Assembly: GCA_010094025.1 (NCBI GenBank)
Contig: ML991784.1
Location: 248,001 to 312,000, forward strand
Source: Viridothelium virens
Taxonomy: Eukaryota > Ascomycota > Dothideomycetes > Trypetheliales > Trypetheliaceae
Length of the DNA: 64,000 bases
Reading direction: 5' to 3'
The notes below the pieces were generated by a model that saw nothing but the letters and a program-made list of their open reading frames with translations, was not told where the DNA came from and did not search any database. The translations under genes and the position numbers were made by a program. Positions 44,445 to 56,394 of this stretch are shown piece after piece. Within the stretch, counting starts at the first letter, position 1. Each line of letters starts with the position of its first letter.

Positions 44445-45600
44445 ATGCCATCTGCAATCCCGAAACAGATCCCATTGCCTTCATGGACACCACCCGCAAA
44501 GACCCAGCATGAGCTCCCATGGGCAGAGCTATCAGTCATCGATCTTTCGCAATTTGATTCACCTGGTGGCAAGGAAAAGTTGGCGGACCAGTTGAAAGAA
44601 GCCGTAAGCAACCACTCTTAACATTTCAACCTAAAGCTGACTCTAACCGTAGGTATCTCGCGATGGCTTCTTCAGTGTGACAGGTACTGATATTCCTGCA
44701 GAGGAAGTCAATCGTCAATATGCCATCGCTACCGCTTTCTTCAACCTTCCATTTGAGGAACGCGGGTGTCCTGAATCTCGCTGTGATTTCGCTAAGGGCA
44801 ACTATTTTGGATATAGAGCAATGCATGAGAAGAAGATGAAAGGCACTGATATCCTCGACAATGTCGAAAGCATCAACATTCCAAAATATATTCCCTCTCT
44901 CTCCTCCGAGCCCCGACATCCCTTCCTCGAGCAATTTAGCTCCGAGCTTGAAGCCTTTCAGCACCGCTCCTTCGACGTTGTCCGCAAAATCTTCACTCTC
45001 TTCGCCCTCATTCTCGAGCTACCTGCATCGTACTTTGTGGATCGCCATCTCTACGACGACCGCTCTGAAGACCACCTCCGCTACATGCGGTATCATCCGC
45101 GGTCCCTCCTCGATGATGCCAAGATCGATAACACGTGGAGCCGCTCACACACCGACTTTGGAAGTTTGACCCTGTTGTGGAGCCAAAATGTCGCAGGTCT
45201 GCAGATCAAAACGCACGATGGGGACTGGAGATACGTCCGTCCTGTCGATGGTGGCATCATCTGCAATGTCGGGGACACGCTGTCGTTCTGGTCCGCTGGT
45301 TATTTCAAGTCGACGATCCATCGCGTGGTAAGGCCACCTCCGGATCAAGACGGAAATTACCGAGTAGGACTATTCTATTTTGTTCGGCCTGGGGATGAAG
45401 TAGACATTGCCCCGGCGCCGAGCCCTTTGTTGAAAAGGATGGGGATGGTGCCAGAAGACTTGAGTAGCATCAAGCCGGTGAAAGGATACGAATATGTAAG
45501 GGAGAGGGTGAGGAACTACCATGACCATCAAGATTATGCGGACCGAAAGGGGCAGAAATTCCGGGTAGGAGATCTCGAAATTGAGGACGAAGTAGCTTAA
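44445..45600 (+). CDS. 2-Oxoglutarate/Fe(II) oxygenase, isopenicillin-N-synthase family
   Basis: Two exons, 44445-44603 and 44653-45600 (49-bp intron, phase 0), give 368 residues. The DIOX_N part contains VIDLSQFDSP and DGFFSVTGTDIP. The catalytic core has the iron triad HTDFGSLTLL (His, Asp) and STIHRVV (His), and the 2OG-binding Arg is in YRVGLFYFVRP. Between them, LQIKTHDGDWRYVRP and NVGDTLSFWSAGYFKS are standard. Family members act in gibberellin, thymine, antibiotic and many unknown pathways. No biosynthetic partner lies beside it, so the substrate stays open. Confidence 0.93.
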
Positions 45601-47462
45601 GCGGAGCAAGGTCGAGGATAAAAAAAGTGGCTAGTTCTACTTATGAGTCCGTTTAGGCTCTACGAACTTAAAGATGGCTGCTTATGATGTAGAAACATAG
45701 CTACTGTAGTATATGTGAGTCGTTTCTGAGAAGTGCTCAATCAGATTTCATGGCTTGCGTTGCCTTCAATATTGACCCGCTCTCTATTCTCAAAGAACCA
45801 TCCTACGTCTGATGCATATCACCAATGCAATTTTCTTCCTACTTTTCGCCGAGAGTCAACTGCTATGTCTACTTTATCTCTAATTGGGACAACACCGCAG
45901 CAAGCTCCACTCAGGCTATTTTCTCTATTTGATCTCCCTCCTCAGTCCCAGATCTAGACTCGGTGCGGGTTAGTAAGTCACAGTACGCCCCGACTGCCCT
46001 TCTTAATCCATCTTCGTAATTCTCCAACAGGGTTTTTACTACCAGGAGTGAGAAAGCGCCGGTAACATCCACTAACATCTTCGCCAATGTCTTGACCCAA
46101 CGTTGTATTTTAGCTGCTGCAAAAGTACTTGCATTGGCATGAACAGCCTATGTGACGCATGATCTATCGAAAAAGGACTTCCTGACATCTTCGGATGTGG
46201 TATTCGACCTTGTTCCGAGCGGACTATAGAGAAGAGTACCGGAGACAACTTAGCCACTCCTTCCAGCTTCATCATGGAAGAAGGATCATGGGCTTGTTTC
46301 CGAATTCTTGTCCTTCTTGTGCTTGGCGTCCAATTGCTGAAGGCAGACGGCAATACAGCAGACTATTGCGCTGGACACGGCCCCTTGAAGTCTTCTTTTC
46401 CTAGTAGCAAGAAAGCTTACAGGCCCGTGACATTCAGGCCTTAAGGCCTACACAATTCACGACTACCGCTGAATGCTTTCTGCCTTGAGGTAGTCGACTG
46501 CGTCAATGAGAAATTCGACGTCATGCATATCGTCTGCGAGATGTTTTTGTCAGCCTAAACTGACTTTTGAAGTAGGACATGATCATATATGCACTGGCTG
46601 AGAACCTGCCATTCGTTGTCAATCATTGAGCCAAGCGGCAAGTATGTGAAGAAAATTGATACTTCTAGAAGGGCCTCGAGAGGATCTTGTTTCTCCCGCC
46701 CTCAAGATTGATGCCTCTCACCGGACGGTGGCCCTGTGTAATACGACTGATGCTCGCTCTTCCTTTCCGACCTCCGCCTCACGACCTGCACTCCACATCA
46801 TACCTTGTCGACGAGACCACAGAATAGGAATGACCGAAACATGGAACTGTCTTGACCTTTCTTTCAGGCCATAGATTCGGCATCCTCTCCTAAACTACAT
46901 CAGTCCTAAAAAGGCTTCGATCTTCAGTGCCTAAATTAGGCTGGTGGTTTCTACCGAAGTCTCTCCAGCGGCGCTGCGTCCCAAAAAGCAGGGCGATAGG
47001 GTCCAGCCTTTGCGGAATAAGCAAGCGTCAAAAGATGCACGAAATTGGCCGTGGCTTAATAGCCTCCCACGCCTTCTTGAAACCCCTGCGCAAATCATCG
47101 TCGTGATAGGCAAGTATAAGCTAACGATCTCCGATGCGTATAATCCCTGTTCCCTGAAGGCCGCCAACGTGGAATCTTGATACGTTCTCAAGCCAACTTT
47201 TCCAATACATATTATTGCCTCCAAACCCCTTGGCTTGACGCCATTCATGCTCTATCGCCTTCTTCAAAAACGCAATTCGGTTTTGGTACCGTTGCGGCGG
47301 AGATTAGCCGACGTCGCCTTCTTTGTCGGTCTACGTGCTACAAACGAGTAGCAAACGATTCCCCCACGAACCCACCATTGGTCCGGCCTTAGCTTTAAAA
47401 GGTAGCAAGATGAGCCGGTAAAAAAGCTTCTTCCCTTATACAGGGTTTCACCTGCGGTGGCG
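45601..47462. other. Intergenic, mostly without supported genes (1.9 kb)
   Basis: Short conflicting frames only, except a small frame at 46274-46444 listed separately. The final part is the promoter of the GAR-domain gene. Confidence 0.45.
46274..46444 (+). CDS. Possible small secreted peptide (56 residues), weak
   Basis: An ATG-started frame encodes a short charged start, a hydrophobic core (RILVLLVLGVQLLKADG) resembling a signal peptide with a plausible cleavage near ADG, and a mature part of about 30 residues with a single Cys and several Lys/Pro. It lies alone in 1.9 kb without other genes. Frames this short arise often by chance, so this is only a candidate. Confidence 0.2.
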   Translation: MEEGSWACFRILVLLVLGVQLLKADGNTADYCAGHGPLKSSFPSSKKAYRPVTFRP

Positions 47463-50400
47463 ATGGCAGAGCCTCACAAAACGAGCATTTCACATTTTCC
47501 GGGCTCAGAGATCTCCTCCAGCGACCAACAGTGGCCTCAACGATCACATCGAATGCATATTCGCCAACCCTCCCAAGAACTGGACTCTCTCCTACAAGAT
47601 CTATCGCCGACCAAGACACTAGATGTCTTCTCAAGTAATTCAGATGTGGGGGCTGAGTCAAGTGGGAGTAGGGATGATAGCTGGGCTAGTCGCGGTCTAC
47701 AAACGGTATCAAATACAGAAAGAGCGTTCGGTGTGCGTGTTGCCCAGACTATGAAACAATTGCGTGCTTGGTGTTGGGAATTAGAGGATTGGAAGTGGCC
47801 AGGGACTTTCCAGAGTCCTCCAGTGGAGCAGTTGGCTACCGGGAGACTGCGGCTCAGTTCAGTAGCGGAAGTCCCCAAAGCCGAAGCTACGGCCACGCAT
47901 GATAACTCGCTGGAGGAGGTCGAGTTTATCGATCCTGAATCTACAAATGACACGAACATGTCTCAAGATGATATCAACTGCGGAAGCCTGCCGGCCCATC
48001 AAGTTCGAATTTATGAGAAAAGAGTCGGCGAGATCCAAGAACAACTAGAGGAGATGGATGTTGAGGAACTTAAGAATCGTGTTCTCGATGTACATACCCC
48101 TTCAAGATCCCGTCATCCTTCGATGTCTGGATTGGAACAAGCTCTTGCTCTCTCTTCTGCGGAATTCAGACATCTTGACGATTATACAGCATTGGTTACA
48201 GCCACAATACTACAAGCTTTGCCTTATCTCTCTCGACTGACCCGCCTTCTATGCACCTGGTCGATTCGTTTGACTGTCTTGCAGACGTCAGTATCGTTTT
48301 TATCAGGGCTAGCGGATGCTCAATCGGCGTTACATGTCGCAAGTTCCCTGCTTGACCTGGACTCAGGTTCTGACTGCCCTAAACCCATATCAGTGCGAGA
48401 CAGCTTCAACCGAGAAGTCTTCAACACCATCAAAGATGATCTCCAGGAAAAGGTTACGATGCTGGCTCAACAGATGGATAGGATGCTGGATGACCTTGAG
48501 GGGAGAGAAGATACTGTTCCCGACCGGTGGATTGAAGACTTTGAGAGACTAGAAGCAAGCTACACAAGCTGGGTTGTCCAAGCTGGGGAATGCGTACTTG
48601 AGCTTGAATCTAGAGCATCACCAGCAGCAAAGGATACGCAAGGCTCCCATCCTCTGCCCACAACTCATATCCATGAGAGCAGCGAGCCTGATCAAATTCA
48701 TTCAAGATCTGGTGAGGGCGAGAAGACAGATGAATCAAATCATAATGAAAAACACGATACCCTCACCGAGTCTTTCAGAATATCAGTCGAGAAAGCAAAC
48801 GGCTGCAGTATGGAGGGTATACCAGCGACAAGTAATGACTATATACTTGGAGCTGCTTTGACGTCACATCCACCAAGTGATCTGCCAGGTGCTAATCGCA
48901 GCGCTACTGATGCGCCTGCCCTTCCTTATGTCGCCGAGGCATCGCCGAAACCATACTCATACCATTCCAATTCTCTCGAACGGCTTCCATCAGATCCAGT
49001 CGTATCGGATTCCGAGGGACCTACGACATTGCCTGATCGTCATCGCCGCAAAAGTTTGAGTGCAAAATTGAATGCGTTGATGGGTAGAGAGGAGAAGCCA
49101 CCGACCATGCGTCCTACGAACACACCTGTACGTCCTTTTGAGAGAGCGAATTCAGGTTTTGGTCGGTTATTCAATAAGCAAAGGGAGAACTCCGACTCAG
49201 CGGAAAGCTCGGCTTCAGAGAGCCGCCAACAGTCTCCAAGCGCTACTGCGAAGCCTAATCTGAAGCGCTTAAGCTTGCGAAATAAGAGAGATGTGCCGAA
49301 GCTCAACTCGGCGGATTCCTCTGGTAAAGACCTCGACGAGATGAAAGCCAACACAGAAGCCAGTGAACAAGACACTGAAGATGTCAGAGAATCACCCTAT
49401 TCTAGCGCTGTCAGCGCGCGCTCACCGCATTCTGTGCTACGTAAGGATCTATCGGATATCCAGGAAGCCGCAGATGCATTTTTGGTCGGACAGCAAACAC
49501 CCTTGATGGGGCAACAAGAGGACTTTGTCGCAAGACCTTTCTCTGAGCCTGAGGCGTCGCCTTTGGTCCAGGAGAATAACCCTATCCACTTTCGGAAAAC
49601 TTTTAATGATGAATTAGAGGAGACTTTCGAGCCTGATGTGCCTGTCGCTACTGATGAATTTTATAACATGTTCGTTGACAGTCTTCCCACAAGCCCAGCT
49701 GAAGAACGAAAACCAGGACTATGGGCTGGTTTGGGAGCCGAAAGACCTAAACTCAACTCGAGGTCGCTCACGGTAACTGATGACAACTTTGGAAAGACGC
49801 AACGGCGGTCAATGCATCATGGTCCACCGCCCTCACTAACTAAGAGACATACGGTACAAGGGCTTCCAATGTACGAAGGCGAAAAGTCCAGGGCTGCCCA
49901 GTCATCTCTAGTGGAGGGCGAACAACCACAACCTGCTATCTCTGTTCCACAAAAAATGCCGCAAGCGTCACAAAGCGAAGCAACGGAAAACATAGAAAAT
50001 GACGTCGACAACGGTCCACAAAGCAAAATGACTGAGTCATTAAGTGCCCAACCATCTGAGGCTCCCAACCCTGGGATTGTGCCAAATCTTGAGATGGAAG
50101 AAGGGCGGGCCGTAGAGGGGAAGACTGATAAATCCTTAAAGCGACCAGTATTCAAACGGGCTTCTATGACATCTATCGAGCACTTCCCCAGATCTGAGGT
50201 AAACTAAATCGCCGTTTTCGTGAAACCTGCACTTCCATTCCTCTTTTCTTGGATTGACTGACAGGCATGTAGCTTAGAAGCGTGGAGATCCGTCGAACGA
50301 ACAGCCAACGTTCTACCGGCTCAAGGAGCCTTCCGCAAACGCCAGTCAATCCTGCACCAGATTCATTGCATCAAGTTCTACACCACGACAGCCCCTCCGG

Positions 50401-51742
50401 GCTTCGCGTCCCTACAAACACCAGTCAGTCGACCAGCACTGAAAGAGATTCATCTCGAGTACGGCACATTTCCGAATTGGTGAAAAGCTCGCTCTCGTCC
50501 CCTCCCACCGCCGCATCGCCACACCAAATGACTAGCGAGGCATCTTCTCCTCAACAGCGCTCTCGAAAGCTCTCCGATCCTGCCCGAGATGCTGAGGAAT
50601 CTCCCTCCAAACCCCCTTTGAAGCATCCACCCAAGCAAGCCAAGCTGCATCGGACGTTTGGCGAAGATCAGCTAGAGCGTCAAATCTCCTCGATCCTCAC
50701 GACCATTCCCGCCCACATTCGCTTATCGTCAACCCCCTCCGAGCCACGAACTGAACCCAAATCCCGTCTCGGCACCAAGCGTCTCTCTAGCAATCTGGGG
50801 CCCCTCACGCCCGCCAAAACTCGTCCTCCCGCTGATACTGGCTCCTCGACTCCCACAACCCCCAGCACCGAGTCCCCTCACCAGCCTACCCTCACCCTTG
50901 TCCCAGCCAGATCCTCCGCTCCCCCTGGGTCTCGCCAGCTCCGTGGCGGCACCCCTTCCTCGCATACTGACAGTCCCCCGGCCTCTTCGGAATCGGGCGT
51001 GAAGCTCTACCACCTCATGCAGCCTGGGCGCACAGACCCAATCAAGCTGTTCGTGCGCCTCGTGGGCGAGGATGGCGCCAGGGTGATGGTGCGGGTGGGG
51101 GGCGGGTGGGCGGATCTGGGAGATTGGCTCAGGGAGTTCGCGCTACACCACGGCCGGAGGACGGTGAGTGGTAGTGGGTTATTAACGATGTCGCAGGTCG
51201 GGAGCAGTGGGAGCGGGAGTGGAGGGAAGGCGCGTGGTGGGATGGGGAGACCGGGCAGTGCGATGGAGATACGGAGGGAGAGGGTGGGGTCGAGCGCGAG
51301 CGCAACGAGTCGGCCAGGGAGCTCGGGTGAAGCGAGCGTGAGCAGTCTGAAGACGCGGCCAGAGCCGATGGCCGAGAGCGGGCTGGTGAATAGTGTTGAG
51401 GCGTCAAGTCCGGAAACGCCGTCGCTGGCGCCGGTGCGGCCCGACGCAATGGAAGGAGATGAGGTGGTAAGGATTAGGGAGAAGACGCCGACTTCGACTG
51501 GGAGTGCGAGGGTCCGAATTCTGGAGGACGAGGAGCATGATCGGGTGTCCTTGTCTGGGCCAACAGCGAAGCGGGAGATGAGTGCGGAGAAGCAGAAGTG
51601 GGTACAGGATATGCTGGGCCAGGCGAGGAAGGTGAGCTCGGAACGCGTCGAGCGGGTAGGTGGAACCAGGAGAGTGTTATTCAGAGGTGCAAGCAGTGCT
51701 AGCAATGGAACTGGCGTGAAAGAGATGGGGAGAGGTGAGTAA
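47463..51742 (+). CDS. Large GAR (GAS2)-domain, Kar9-like microtubule-associated protein
   Basis: Two exons, 47463-50198 and 50273-51742 (74-bp intron, phase 0), give 1,401 residues. The first 350 residues look helical, with RVAQTMKQLRAWCWELEDWK and EKRVGEIQEQLEEMDVEEL, in the manner of the fungal Kar9 N-terminal region. A long disordered, Ser/Pro-rich part follows (TPVRPFERANSGFGRLF). At about 1157-1200 lies PIKLFVRLVGEDGARVMVRV and GGGWADLGDWLREF, a GAR domain, which binds microtubules in Gas2 and spectraplakins. The stop overlaps a strong donor (GTGAGTAAG), so a further short exon may exist. Expected at the cytoskeleton, possibly in nuclear or spindle positioning. Confidence 0.8.
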
Positions 51743-52578
51743 GAACATTAGGAAGAGACGTTTGTCCAAAGAATTCGGATTGGAATTACGGCGTATGATC
51801 ATACCAGCTGGCACAGAATGGAGAGCAGATTCTCGGCGTTGTTTGTCACTCGGTTGGCGCATTATACCCTTTGGAACTCATCGTATTAGAGCATTGCAGA
51901 AGATGAAATTTTCAATGTATACAAGCTATACGGATGGCGGCAAGAAGAGCTTGACGTCTGCCCTTGTTACTTTCACAGTACTGCCGGTAAGAGGGAACCC
52001 TTGGCCCAAAAAAGTGGAAGTGTAAGCTTTGATCAGAACTTAGACTTAGTGAAGTGGGAGAAAGTGGATTGAAGAATGAATAGAAACAAGCGCCACCTAA
52101 AATGCACCTAATGTAATGCTTCTGCTCGGTAGTTCTACGCAATACTGCGTACAAGCTCACAGCGGACTCGAATTTCTGAATGAGGCTGCTGACAAAGCCG
52201 TACCTGACATATTGGGTAGGTGGGTACCTGGTACCTGGGCCGGAAGCTGAATTACCCTACTCTGTCTGTGAGAGCGGAGCTTTACCTAAAATGGCCTAAT
52301 GCACGCTACGGACGGCTCCAACAGGCGAGGACATGACACTAATTACTAACTCCGTACATACCTAGACCCTCCGGGATACTAAGTGAATGGTGAACGTCTG
52401 CAGGTGAACTCAAGCGGCACCTTCTTTGCGGCTCTCTGACGAGTTCTTATGCTCAGTCACGGTTTTCTCGGAACTCTATCAAGTCTGCATGGCAAACAGT
52501 ACGGACTCATGATTTACCAAAGGTACCCTTGACGCCCTTAACAACCACCGATCGCATCCCTTGAGGAAGGCCACCACA
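51743..52578. other. 3' region of the GAR-domain gene and promoter of the SNF2 gene
   Basis: A frame from 51735 to 52025 stays open and could include a last exon of the upstream gene. Otherwise no gene is supported. Confidence 0.45.
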
Positions 52579-55500
52579 ATGGTTCACAAGAGGAGAGTAG
52601 GTAAGAAAGTCGTCTTCTCGCCAGGGGAAGATTCCTTGCCACCCGAAGCGAGAACCCAACCGCAAGGCAAAGCACAGGGTAAAATGGTCCAGCCCGATTT
52701 CCTGCCGCAAAGTTTCTCGGAATTGAGGAAACTCTGGACGTATGACCTGAACACTTACGAGTACCGGTCAAGTGAGCGACCCAAGTACATGGGTACCGTT
52801 TCTGCAGATGAATCTGCCGCGTTCTTGGCTTCAGACCACCGCTGGCTAGCTCTTGGCTGTCTACAAGGTAAGGGAGAAAGGCATCATCCTACTCCGTGCA
52901 GACTACGTGATGGTATTTCCAATGATGCGGCTGAAAGTTTGCGCCACTCTCCCTTCTGTATCTTTCGGCACTTCCCAAGAGCGTTTGTATACCAATTACT
53001 ATCGCTTCAGAGATCGGGATGGATTCGCATCTTTAGGTTTCATCCGTCAAATGACTCGCTAGACATCGATCTTCTGAAGATATTTATCCTTCCCTTCGAC
53101 GTCGGTGGCCGTCATGTGGTACGCAAAGATCCAACTCTACAGTCAGCCTTCGCGGAAGTCGTACAGCAGGTATCGATCTCGTCGGCCCTGTGGAATTGGA
53201 CGCCGTCTGATTCATGGAACTGGACGCCTTTCGCCGTAGGAACACCAAAGGATAACTTCGAAATGGCCGCAACCGAAGCCGCTGGCTCACTTTTCTACTT
53301 GTTCAACACAATTCCTTCGCCGAGCCCCAGGCCAGAGGATATTCGCGATCGATACGCAAAGACAGCCATGGAAGAACTTCTAGAAAACAAGGTCGAAGGG
53401 TTGACAGCTGAGCTATACCCATATCAACGGAGAAGTGCTGCAGAAATGGTTCAGAGGGAAATTGCGCCACAGCTTCATCGCGATCCAAGGCTTGAGCGAA
53501 GAATTTCCCCGGACGGCGTAGCCTATTACTACGATCCGAAGCAAGTGCAGTTCTTCCGAGACGAGAAATACTATCAGACTTGTTCTGGCGGAATCCTGGC
53601 AGAAACTATGGGTCTGGGCAAAACCTTGATCTGCATTGCCGTCATACTTTCGACTTTCGGTCATCTCCCATGGATTCCTCCCCAATACCAGTTGAACGTT
53701 GGAAAGAATCCGTATGGTAGCAGAAGCCTTTTAGAAATGGCTGCTGCCGCTGCCGCTAAAAACTCACTTCCTTGGAGGCAATTCGCCGGGATGGATCTAG
53801 ATAACAGCCAATTCCCAGCTCCCTGCGAAGAGGCGATTGAGAAATACGAAACGTATAAGATCCCAGGCGAGCCGGTCCGGTTCTCTCGAAAGACAATTTT
53901 TAGTGAGACCCAAACACTACAGCTCTGCCCGGCCACCATTGTCGTTGTGCCCCGAAATCTCTTCGACCAATGGCAGAGCGAGCTCCAGAAACACACGCAA
54001 GAGGGCTTCATGGAGCATGTGCTGTTCATGGAAGAGACGAAGAAGCCCTTACCCCCGGCCAAGGAGCTCAAGAAGTATGTCATCATTCTGTTCAGTCGAG
54101 AAAGATTCGAACATGAGAATCGAGACGGATACGACGAAAATGGAAATCGCAAAGGGCGCAGGCCGGTAAATTGTCTTTGCCCTATCGCACCTGGTACTAC
54201 ACAAGTCGACTGCAGCTGTAGGGATGGCTTAGAGGTCTATGAATCCCCTTTGAAGGAGCTTCATTTCCTGCGCTTGATCATTGACGAAGGCAATAATTTC
54301 GGATCGGTACGCAGCAATGCTGCAATCGTAGCAGAGCAGTTGATCAGAGCTGATCGACGATGGATTGTCAGCGGTACACCGGCAAAGTACATGCTCGGTG
54401 TTGAGGTCGACCTTCAACGAACAGAAGTGGATTACGCCGAGTCTCATGACTACGCATCGCGTGTCGATGCTCTTAATCGACGAAATGTATTCGATCAACG
54501 GCAATCGAGTCTCCAGGCGGTAAGCAGTCTTGGGAAGATGGTCTCGCATTTCCTAAAGATTCCCCCTTGGGCGCGATCTAGCGAGGATTTCGCCGACTGG
54601 AACGACTACGTTTACCGGCATGAAGACATCAAGCGACGGACGTATACCTCATTTTCTCAATGTTTCCAGAAAACCCTCAACGCCATTGTCATCAAGACTC
54701 AGCCGGAGGATGTTGAAAGAGACTTGCAATTGCCTTCACTGGGACACAGGACCATTCGTCTGGAGCCATCGTATTTCGATAGATTGACAGTCAATTTATT
54801 CAATCTAGTATTAACATCGAATGCAGTCACAAGCGAAAGGACCGACATGGACTATCTATTCCATTCCAGCAGCAAGAAGGACAGGATGCGCCTTGTTGCC
54901 AATCTGAGACAAAGTTTCTTCTTCTGGACAGGTTTCAGTCAATCGGATATCCAAGCTGCCCTCAAGCAAAGCTCTGGATATCTTGCCAAGGATGATACGA
55001 ACTGCACCACGGTAGACCGAATTGCATTGGATACGGCTATGATATTCGCGCAAACAGCACTGTCTTCTGCCAGCTGGGTAGCGTTGAGCAAATCTCACGA
55101 AATTGGCCTGTTTGTCGAAAACTTTCCTCCAGATAGTGCTGAGCATTGGGCCTTTGGAGCGACTCAGACGCCTCTTCTCGTTGGGGCTACGCAGCTTGCA
55201 TTGGCTCAAGAGCATGTGAATCGAAATATCGATCAGGGCACGGCAGATGCATTGCAAAACTTGTCTGGACAAGGTATTATAGCTCTAGCCCCATTGCGCT
55301 CTGAGTCGATTCCTCTGGAGGAAGGCTCCAAGAAGCCAATACTGGCCAAGACTGGAATGCCAGCATCTAGTATCAATGGCGAACCTGCGGTAACCAGACG
55401 CTCTGCTGCGTCCCCCGGCAAGAAACAACCAGCGATCAGCAGCAAGCATAATTCTAGCACCTCACCTACCGAGAGACCCTCGGGCCAAAGCGAAGACAGT

Positions 55501-56394
55501 CCTACCAAAGAGACTAAAATTAAGATCGCGTTGGCAGGAAAGAAGCGTAAGACTGTGGAAAGCACTTCGACAGCGCCCGCCAAAGCTAGCGAACTCATCC
55601 AGGACTCTACTATCGCCGGGGCTCGAATCATTGGGACGACGTCTGCCAAACTCAGTTACCTGCTCAACGAGATCTTCAAATACCACCGCGATGAAAAGAT
55701 GATCATCTTCTACGAAGGCGACAACATTGCCTATTACATTGCCCAAGTTCTGGACATCTTCCACATCGAATACCTCATCTACGCCAACTCCATCCAAGCG
55801 TACTTGCGCTCGCAATGGATCGTACGTTTTAACGAGGACGCCAGTATCCGGATCCTCCTCATGGATTTGCGACAAGGTGCGCGAGGACTGCACGCCAGCG
55901 TCGCCAGCCGGGTATACTTTGTGAACCCGGTCTGTCGGCCCGAGGTCGAAGCGCAGGCGCTGAAGCGGGCACATCGAATCGGACAAACACGTCCCGTGGA
56001 GGTGCAGACGCTGGTACTGAAAGATACGATCGAGGAGGCCATGTTCGATCGTAGTCAGAAGATGACGAATCGCGAACATACAGACGCAAAGAATTTGGAC
56101 GACGACCAGGGAATTCAGGCGATCATCCAGCAGTCGAAACCAATCCGGACGGACATGGACGACGAGAGAGGAGGGATGTGTGGACAGGTAGCATATATAG
56201 AGGAGCCACAGCAGTTATTTGACAGAGCCGGAAGGCCGAGGAACGTGAAGGGTCCGTGGCTGTTCGAGGGTCGTCGGGAGATCAAGCCAGGGCGGACGCC
56301 GAGGATGGGGAAGGATGAGAGGTTGGCGAAAAGGCAGAAGGTGCAGGAGACAGAGCAAGTGCCATCATCTGATCCCACGATCGTAGTTGGATGA
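52579..56394 (+). CDS. SNF2-family ATPase/helicase-like protein
   Basis: From the ATG at 52579 one frame encodes 1,271 residues. Helicase motifs: I, AETMGLGKT (near 341); Ia, TIVVVPRNLFDQWQ; II, IIDEGN (DEGN rather than the common DEAH); III, WIVSGTP; then a 400-residue insertion and a disordered linker. The second RecA lobe has MIIFYEGDN, ILLMDLRQGARGLH and the motif VI RAHRIGQTR. This is the fungal SNF2 group related to Rad5/Irc20-like proteins, probably nuclear and acting on chromatin. Between about 52865 and 53050 the +1 frame looks more like the family than the annotated one: EKGIILLRADYV, ERLYTNYYRFRDRDGFASLG. This suggests two opposite single-base changes (see findings). Confidence 0.88.
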   Translation: MVHKRRVGKKVVFSPGEDSLPPEARTQPQGKAQGKMVQPDFLPQSFSELRKLWTYDLNTYEYRSSERPKYMGTVSADESAAFLASDHRWLALGCLQGKGERHHPTPCRLRDGISNDAAESLRHSPFCIFRHFPRAFVYQLLSLQRSGWIRIFRFHPSNDSLDIDLLKIFILPFDVGGRHVVRKDPTLQSAFAEVVQQVSISSALWNWTPSDSWNWTPFAVGTPKDNFEMAATEAAGSLFYLFNTIPSPSPRPEDIRDRYAKTAMEELLENKVEGLTAELYPYQRRSAAEMVQREIAPQLHRDPRLERRISPDGVAYYYDPKQVQFFRDEKYYQTCSGGILAETMGLGKTLICIAVILSTFGHLPWIPPQYQLNVGKNPYGSRSLLEMAAAAAAKNSLPWRQFAGMDLDNSQFPAPCEEAIEKYETYKIPGEPVRFSRKTIFSETQTLQLCPATIVVVPRNLFDQWQSELQKHTQEGFMEHVLFMEETKKPLPPAKELKKYVIILFSRERFEHENRDGYDENGNRKGRRPVNCLCPIAPGTTQVDCSCRDGLEVYESPLKELHFLRLIIDEGNNFGSVRSNAAIVAEQLIRADRRWIVSGTPAKYMLGVEVDLQRTEVDYAESHDYASRVDALNRRNVFDQRQSSLQAVSSLGKMVSHFLKIPPWARSSEDFADWNDYVYRHEDIKRRTYTSFSQCFQKTLNAIVIKTQPEDVERDLQLPSLGHRTIRLEPSYFDRLTVNLFNLVLTSNAVTSERTDMDYLFHSSSKKDRMRLVANLRQSFFFWTGFSQSDIQAALKQSSGYLAKDDTNCTTVDRIALDTAMIFAQTALSSASWVALSKSHEIGLFVENFPPDSAEHWAFGATQTPLLVGATQLALAQEHVNRNIDQGTADALQNLSGQGIIALAPLRSESIPLEEGSKKPILAKTGMPASSINGEPAVTRRSAASPGKKQPAISSKHNSSTSPTERPSGQSEDSPTKETKIKIALAGKKRKTVESTSTAPAKASELIQDSTIAGARIIGTTSAKLSYLLNEIFKYHRDEKMIIFYEGDNIAYYIAQVLDIFHIEYLIYANSIQAYLRSQWIVRFNEDASIRILLMDLRQGARGLHASVASRVYFVNPVCRPEVEAQALKRAHRIGQTRPVEVQTLVLKDTIEEAMFDRSQKMTNREHTDAKNLDDDQGIQAIIQQSKPIRTDMDDERGGMCGQVAYIEEPQQLFDRAGRPRNVKGPWLFEGRREIKPGRTPRMGKDERLAKRQKVQETEQVPSSDPTIVVG

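Noticed and set aside
51007-51705. A 232-residue minus-strand frame
   Set aside because: It lies entirely opposite the GAR-domain exon and lacks any recognisable feature.
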